This document shows positions 32,640 to 35,451 of a stretch of 35,451 nt of DNA, piece after piece. The stretch's first letter is position 1. Every line of letters begins with the position of its first letter. A program made the position numbers and the translations under genes. The stretch covers positions 1-35,451 of the forward strand of contig QKEI01000109.1 of the NCBI GenBank assembly GCA_003251795.1, in the 5' to 3' direction. This DNA is from Candidatus Muproteobacteria bacterium (lineage in GTDB: Bacteria; Pseudomonadota; Gammaproteobacteria; Acidiferrobacterales; SPGG2). A model generated the notes under the pieces. It saw only the letters and a list, made by a program, of their open reading frames with translations, searched no databases and was not told where the DNA came from.

Positions 32640-33461
32640 ATGGTTAAGCTGAAAGGGAAGACCGTATTCATCAGTGGTGCTAGCCGCGGTATCGGCAAGG
32701 CCATCGCGCTACGTGCAGCAGTCGACGGCGCAAACGTTGTGATCGCAGCAAAAACCGTGGAGGCGCACGCGAAGTTACCCGGCACGATTTACACGACGGC
32801 GGAGGAGGTCGAAGCTAACGGCGGACACGCGCTTGCGGTCCCCATGGATGTACGGCACGAAGAACAAATCGCAGCAGCTGTGGAGAAGACGGTCGGGACC
32901 TTCGGCGGGATCGACATACTGGTAAACAACGCGAGTGCCATCAGTCTCACCGGTACGCTGGAAACGTCGATGAAGCGTTTCGACCTGATGTATGCCGTCA
33001 ACGTGCGTGGCGCCTACGCGTGCACACAGGCGTGCATACCGCATCTGAGGCGCGCGCAAAATCCGCACGTGCTGAATTTGGCGCCACCTTTGAATCTGAA
33101 CCCGCACTGGTTCAAGGATCATGTCGCGTATTCGATATCGAAATACGGAATGAGCATGTGCGTGCTCGGAATGGCAGAGGAGTTTCGCGAAGATGGGATC
33201 GCGGTCAACGCATTGTGGCCGCGCACGGTCATTCATACCGCCGCCCTGGCCATGCTCGGCGAACGAGTGAAACCGGAGAATTGCCGCAGACCGGAGATGG
33301 TCGCGGATGCTGCTTATCGGATTGTCACGCGTGACAGTCGCACCTGCACGGGCAATTTTTTTATTGACGAAAAGTTGCTGGCGGAGGAGGGCGTCACTGA
33401 TATACGACGCTACGCGGTGGATCCACAGGCCCGGCTAATGCCGGATCTCTTTGTCGACTAG
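32640..33461 (+). CDS. Short-chain dehydrogenase, HSDL2-like
   Basis: A 273-aa short-chain dehydrogenase whose closest recognised relatives are the hydroxysteroid-dehydrogenase-like protein 2 (HSDL2) group. The cofactor motif is SGASRGIG (residues 12-19), NNASAISLTGTLETSMKRFDLM and MYAVNVRGAY follow, and the catalytic Tyr164 and Lys168 lie in YSISKYGMSM. LNLAPPLNLNPHWFKDHVAYS is a signature of the HSDL2 branch, and the C-terminus lacks the SCP2 domain of the animal protein. The substrate is unknown; fatty-acyl metabolism is suggested by the adjacent etfBA. The start at 32640 fits homologues (MVKLKGKTVFISG); an in-frame ATG at 32583 is possible, with no better ribosome binding site. Confidence 0.87.
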   Translation: MVKLKGKTVFISGASRGIGKAIALRAAVDGANVVIAAKTVEAHAKLPGTIYTTAEEVEANGGHALAVPMDVRHEEQIAAAVEKTVGTFGGIDILVNNASAISLTGTLETSMKRFDLMYAVNVRGAYACTQACIPHLRRAQNPHVLNLAPPLNLNPHWFKDHVAYSISKYGMSMCVLGMAEEFREDGIAVNALWPRTVIHTAALAMLGERVKPENCRRPEMVADAAYRIVTRDSRTCTGNFFIDEKLLAEEGVTDIRRYAVDPQARLMPDLFVD

Positions 33462-33491
33462 AGCCAATATGACCTTCGAGGACCGATATCG

Positions 33492-34241
33492 ATGAAGATC
33501 TTGATAGCCGTGAAACGGGTAATCGATCCAAACGTAAAAGTTCGGATCAAGAGCGATCAGAGCGGCGTGGAAACCACAAACGTCAAGATGGCGATGAACC
33601 CCTTCGACGAAATCGCCTTGGAAGAGGCCGTACGCTTGAAGGAAGCGGGTACCGCCACAGAAATCGTGGCTGTGTCCGCAGGTCCACAACAAGCACAGGA
33701 AACCCTGCGCACCGCACTTGCTGTCGGTGCAGACCGTGGTGTGCACATCGTCGCGGAAGTGGAGCTCGAGCCGCTAATCGTTGCCAAGCTCCTAAGCGCG
33801 ATCGCCGAGCGCGAATCTCCTGACCTTTTCATTCTGGGCAAGCAGGCGATTGACGACGACAGCAGTCAGACGGGACAGATGTTGGCGGCGTTGTTGGGTT
33901 GGCCCCAGGGTACCTTCGCCTACAAAGTGGCAATCGAAAATGGCACGGCGACCGTGACGCGTGAGATCGATGGTGGACTAGAGACGGTGGCACTGAAAAT
34001 GCCTGCGGTCATTACTACCGACTTGCGCCTCAATGAGCCGCGTTACGCATCATTGCCGAACATTATGAAAGCCAAGAAAAAGCCCATCGAGACGTTCAAA
34101 CCGGAAGATCTGGGCGTAGACGTTGCGCCACACCTGGCCACACTCAAGGTTGAAGAACCTACAGGACGTAAGGCCGGCGTGATCGTGGAGAATGCCGCCG
34201 AGCTGGTAGAAAAATTGAGAAACGAAGCGAAGGTGATTTGA
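33492..34241 (+). CDS. etfB: Electron transfer flavoprotein beta subunit
   Basis: EtfB (249 aa) forms with EtfA a soluble FAD/AMP heterodimer that carries electrons from acyl-CoA dehydrogenases to the quinone pool through ETF-quinone oxidoreductase. The N-terminal [62 protein letters not shown] and the signature-like [22 protein letters not shown] are typical. GAGGA precedes the ATG. etfA follows with overlapping stop and start codons (TGATG). Confidence 0.96.
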   Translation: MKILIAVKRVIDPNVKVRIKSDQSGVETTNVKMAMNPFDEIALEEAVRLKEAGTATEIVAVSAGPQQAQETLRTALAVGADRGVHIVAEVELEPLIVAKLLSAIAERESPDLFILGKQAIDDDSSQTGQMLAALLGWPQGTFAYKVAIENGTATVTREIDGGLETVALKMPAVITTDLRLNEPRYASLPNIMKAKKKPIETFKPEDLGVDVAPHLATLKVEEPTGRKAGVIVENAAELVEKLRNEAKVI

Positions 34242-35170
34242 TGACGGTACTGGTGTTGGCTGAGCACGATAATGCAACCCTGCGCGCGGCTACGCTGAAC
34301 GCCATTGCAGCAGCGACGCAGCTGGGCGATACGCATCTGCTAGTTGCCGGCCAGAGTTGCCGGAAGGTAGCGGAAGCAGGCGCCCGCGTCCGCGGCGTTA
34401 GCAAGGTGCTACTAGTGGACGACGCGCGTTATGCGCACCCGCTGGCCGAACCTATGGCGACCCTGCTGGTGAAACTGGCCTCGGGGTACAGTCACGTGTT
34501 GGCGGCAGCGACTACCTCCGGCAAGAACATCATGCCGCGGGTGGCGGCGCTGCTCGATGTGGCGCAAATTTCGGAAATCATCGCGGTGATAGACGAGAAT
34601 ACCTTCAAACGTCCGATCTATGCGGGTAACGGCATTGCTACCGTGCAGTCCCGCGACGCGATAAAGGTGATAACCGTCCGCGGCACGGCCTTTGAGGCTG
34701 CCGCCACGGAAGGCGGTCAGGCATCGATCGAAGACGCGGCGGCGGCGGACGACCCTGGGAAATCGAGCTTTGTTGGCCAGGACCTGAGCAAGACCGAACG
34801 CCCCGAGCTTACCTCGGCGCGAGTGGTTATTTCCGGTGGCCGCGGGCTGCAAAGCGGCGACAATTTCAGGCTATTGGAAGAGATCGCTGACAAGCTGGGT
34901 GCGGCTATCGGCGCCTCGCGGGCGGCGGTGGATGCGGGTTTTGTGCCGAATGACTACCAGGTGGGCCAGACGGGCAAGATCGTGGCGCCTGATCTTTACA
35001 TCGCTGTCGGCATTTCCGGGGCGATCCAGCACTTGGCGGGCATGAAAGACAGCAAGGTGATCGTGGCGATCAATAAGGACCCAGAGGCCCCGATCTTCCA
35101 AGTGGCTGACTACGGTGTAGTGGGCGATTTATTCAAGATTCTGCCGGAGCTGTCGGCTGCTCTAGGATAA
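34241..35170 (+). CDS. etfA: Electron transfer flavoprotein alpha subunit
   Basis: EtfA (309 aa) binds the FAD of the electron transfer flavoprotein. The N-terminal half is the variable ETF fold ([56 protein letters not shown]). The C-terminal FAD domain contains [69 protein letters not shown] and [21 protein letters not shown]. The ATG at 34241 shares a base with the etfB stop; a TTG one codon upstream is also open. An acyl-CoA dehydrogenase gene often lies near etfBA but is not in the window. Confidence 0.96.
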   Translation: MTVLVLAEHDNATLRAATLNAIAAATQLGDTHLLVAGQSCRKVAEAGARVRGVSKVLLVDDARYAHPLAEPMATLLVKLASGYSHVLAAATTSGKNIMPRVAALLDVAQISEIIAVIDENTFKRPIYAGNGIATVQSRDAIKVITVRGTAFEAAATEGGQASIEDAAAADDPGKSSFVGQDLSKTERPELTSARVVISGGRGLQSGDNFRLLEEIADKLGAAIGASRAAVDAGFVPNDYQVGQTGKIVAPDLYIAVGISGAIQHLAGMKDSKVIVAINKDPEAPIFQVADYGVVGDLFKILPELSAALG

Positions 35171-35226
35171 TTTCTTTCTAGAAAATACCTTATAAGAATC
35201 TGATATTTTATTGATTTAAAACGATA

Positions 35227-35241
35227 AAGCGAATCTCGCTT
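35227..35241 (-). terminator. Small hairpin with T-rich tail on the minus strand
   Basis: AAGCGA and TCGCTT form a perfect 6-bp stem with a 3-nt loop. On the minus strand it is followed by TATCGTTTT, so it could end a leftward transcript entering from beyond the right edge. It lies in AT-rich DNA after etfA. Confidence 0.3.
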
Positions 35242-35301
35242 CACACGGCCTGCCACTGTCATGGGGCTTTGGCATCGATCGCTAGCGCTTTGGACCTGCA
35301 G

Positions 35302-35316
35302 GGCGGTTCGACCGCC
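35302..35316. other. Perfect hairpin GGCGGT-TCG-ACCGCC
   Basis: A 6-bp GC-rich stem with a TCG loop in the non-coding region after etfA. It superficially resembles a tRNA T-arm, but the loop is too short and no tRNA surrounds it. It may be part of a structured RNA ended by the terminator at 35377-35416. Confidence 0.35.
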
Positions 35317-35376
35317 GTCGCTTGCAAACGTGCCCATATTTCACTACCCGTCCAGATAGGCTCGCGCGAGGAAAGT

Positions 35377-35416
35377 CGCTCAGAAAGCCTCTGAAGGGCT
35401 CTGGGAGCGCTTTTTT
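35377..35416 (+). terminator. Intrinsic terminator downstream of etfBA
   Basis: CGCTC (35377-35381) pairs with GAGCG (35405-35409) and AGCC with GGCT inside it, ten of thirteen positions paired around a TCTGAAG loop, followed by C and six T residues (35411-35416). It lies 207 nt after the etfA stop, so it either ends a long etfBA 3' untranslated region or a separate short RNA. Confidence 0.55.
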
Positions 35417-35451
35417 GCGCGGGGCGAAAGCCACCGGCGGGCGGCTGGCGG

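Noticed and set aside
35302-35316. tRNA or tmRNA T-arm
   Set aside because: The loop is too short for a T-loop, and no acceptor, D-arm or anticodon arm surrounds it.
35110-35337. 75-codon minus-strand frame after etfA
   Set aside because: It overlaps etfA, has no known domain or ribosome binding site, and spans AT-rich non-coding DNA.
35361-35380. RNase P RNA-like GAGGAAAGTC string
   Set aside because: Only this short string fits; the other conserved RNase P regions are absent and the terminator follows immediately.
1-35451. Novel defence, mobile or biosynthetic system
   Set aside because: Every long frame with coding character belongs to a known core family in conserved order; no transposase, integrase, CRISPR repeat, toxin-antitoxin pair or foreign-composition island was seen.

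Overview
The window is high-GC DNA packed with housekeeping genes of a gammaproteobacterium. The gene order comEC-exbB-exbD-msbA-lpxK-kdsB-phosphatase | rne | rluC-HAD-sppA | maf | yceD-rpmF-plsX-fabHDG-acpP-fabF-pab-mltG-tmk-holB-pilZ-tatD is the conserved envelope and fatty-acid neighbourhood I know from Pseudomonas and related lineages. Local differences (one LolC/E-type permease, no ycaR or murB, fabH in the operon, a PIAGT-type PabB) point away from Pseudomonas and the enterics. They suggest a Chromatiales- or Acidiferrobacterales-like lineage, but the exact taxon cannot be read from this sequence.

Layout. Positions 1-2091: a truncated M23 peptidase gene (leftward) diverges from dciA, which is followed by a CapA-like lipoprotein gene. 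2187-4147: lipoprotein-releasing ABC transporter (lolC/E-type permease and lolD), convergent with a DUF2062 membrane protein gene. 4814-12439: comEC, an ExbB/ExbD proton-channel pair, the lipid A flippase MsbA, LpxK, KdsB and a low-molecular-weight phosphatase. 12485-14815: rne on the minus strand, with a long leader. 15346-18313: rluC, a HAD phosphatase, a small Rieske protein and an SppA-type protease. 18322-18906: maf on the minus strand. 19053-31618: a long fatty-acid, phospholipid, folate and replication run from yceD to tatD. 31757-35170: pcm, an HSDL2-like dehydrogenase and etfBA. The last 281 bases are non-coding and rich in hairpins.

The genes work together mostly on the envelope. 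The fab genes and PlsX make acyl chains; LpxK, KdsB and MsbA finish and move lipid A; the Lol genes deliver lipoproteins; MltG and the M23 peptidase act on peptidoglycan.

I found no CRISPR array, prophage, insertion sequence, defence locus or biosynthetic cluster. The most interesting signals are small: a PabB with anthranilate-synthase-like motifs, apparent near-leaderless promoters before lolC, rluC and yceD, two near-identical direct repeats bracketing fabD, a degenerate heptamer array before kdsB, and an unassigned structured region at the right end.
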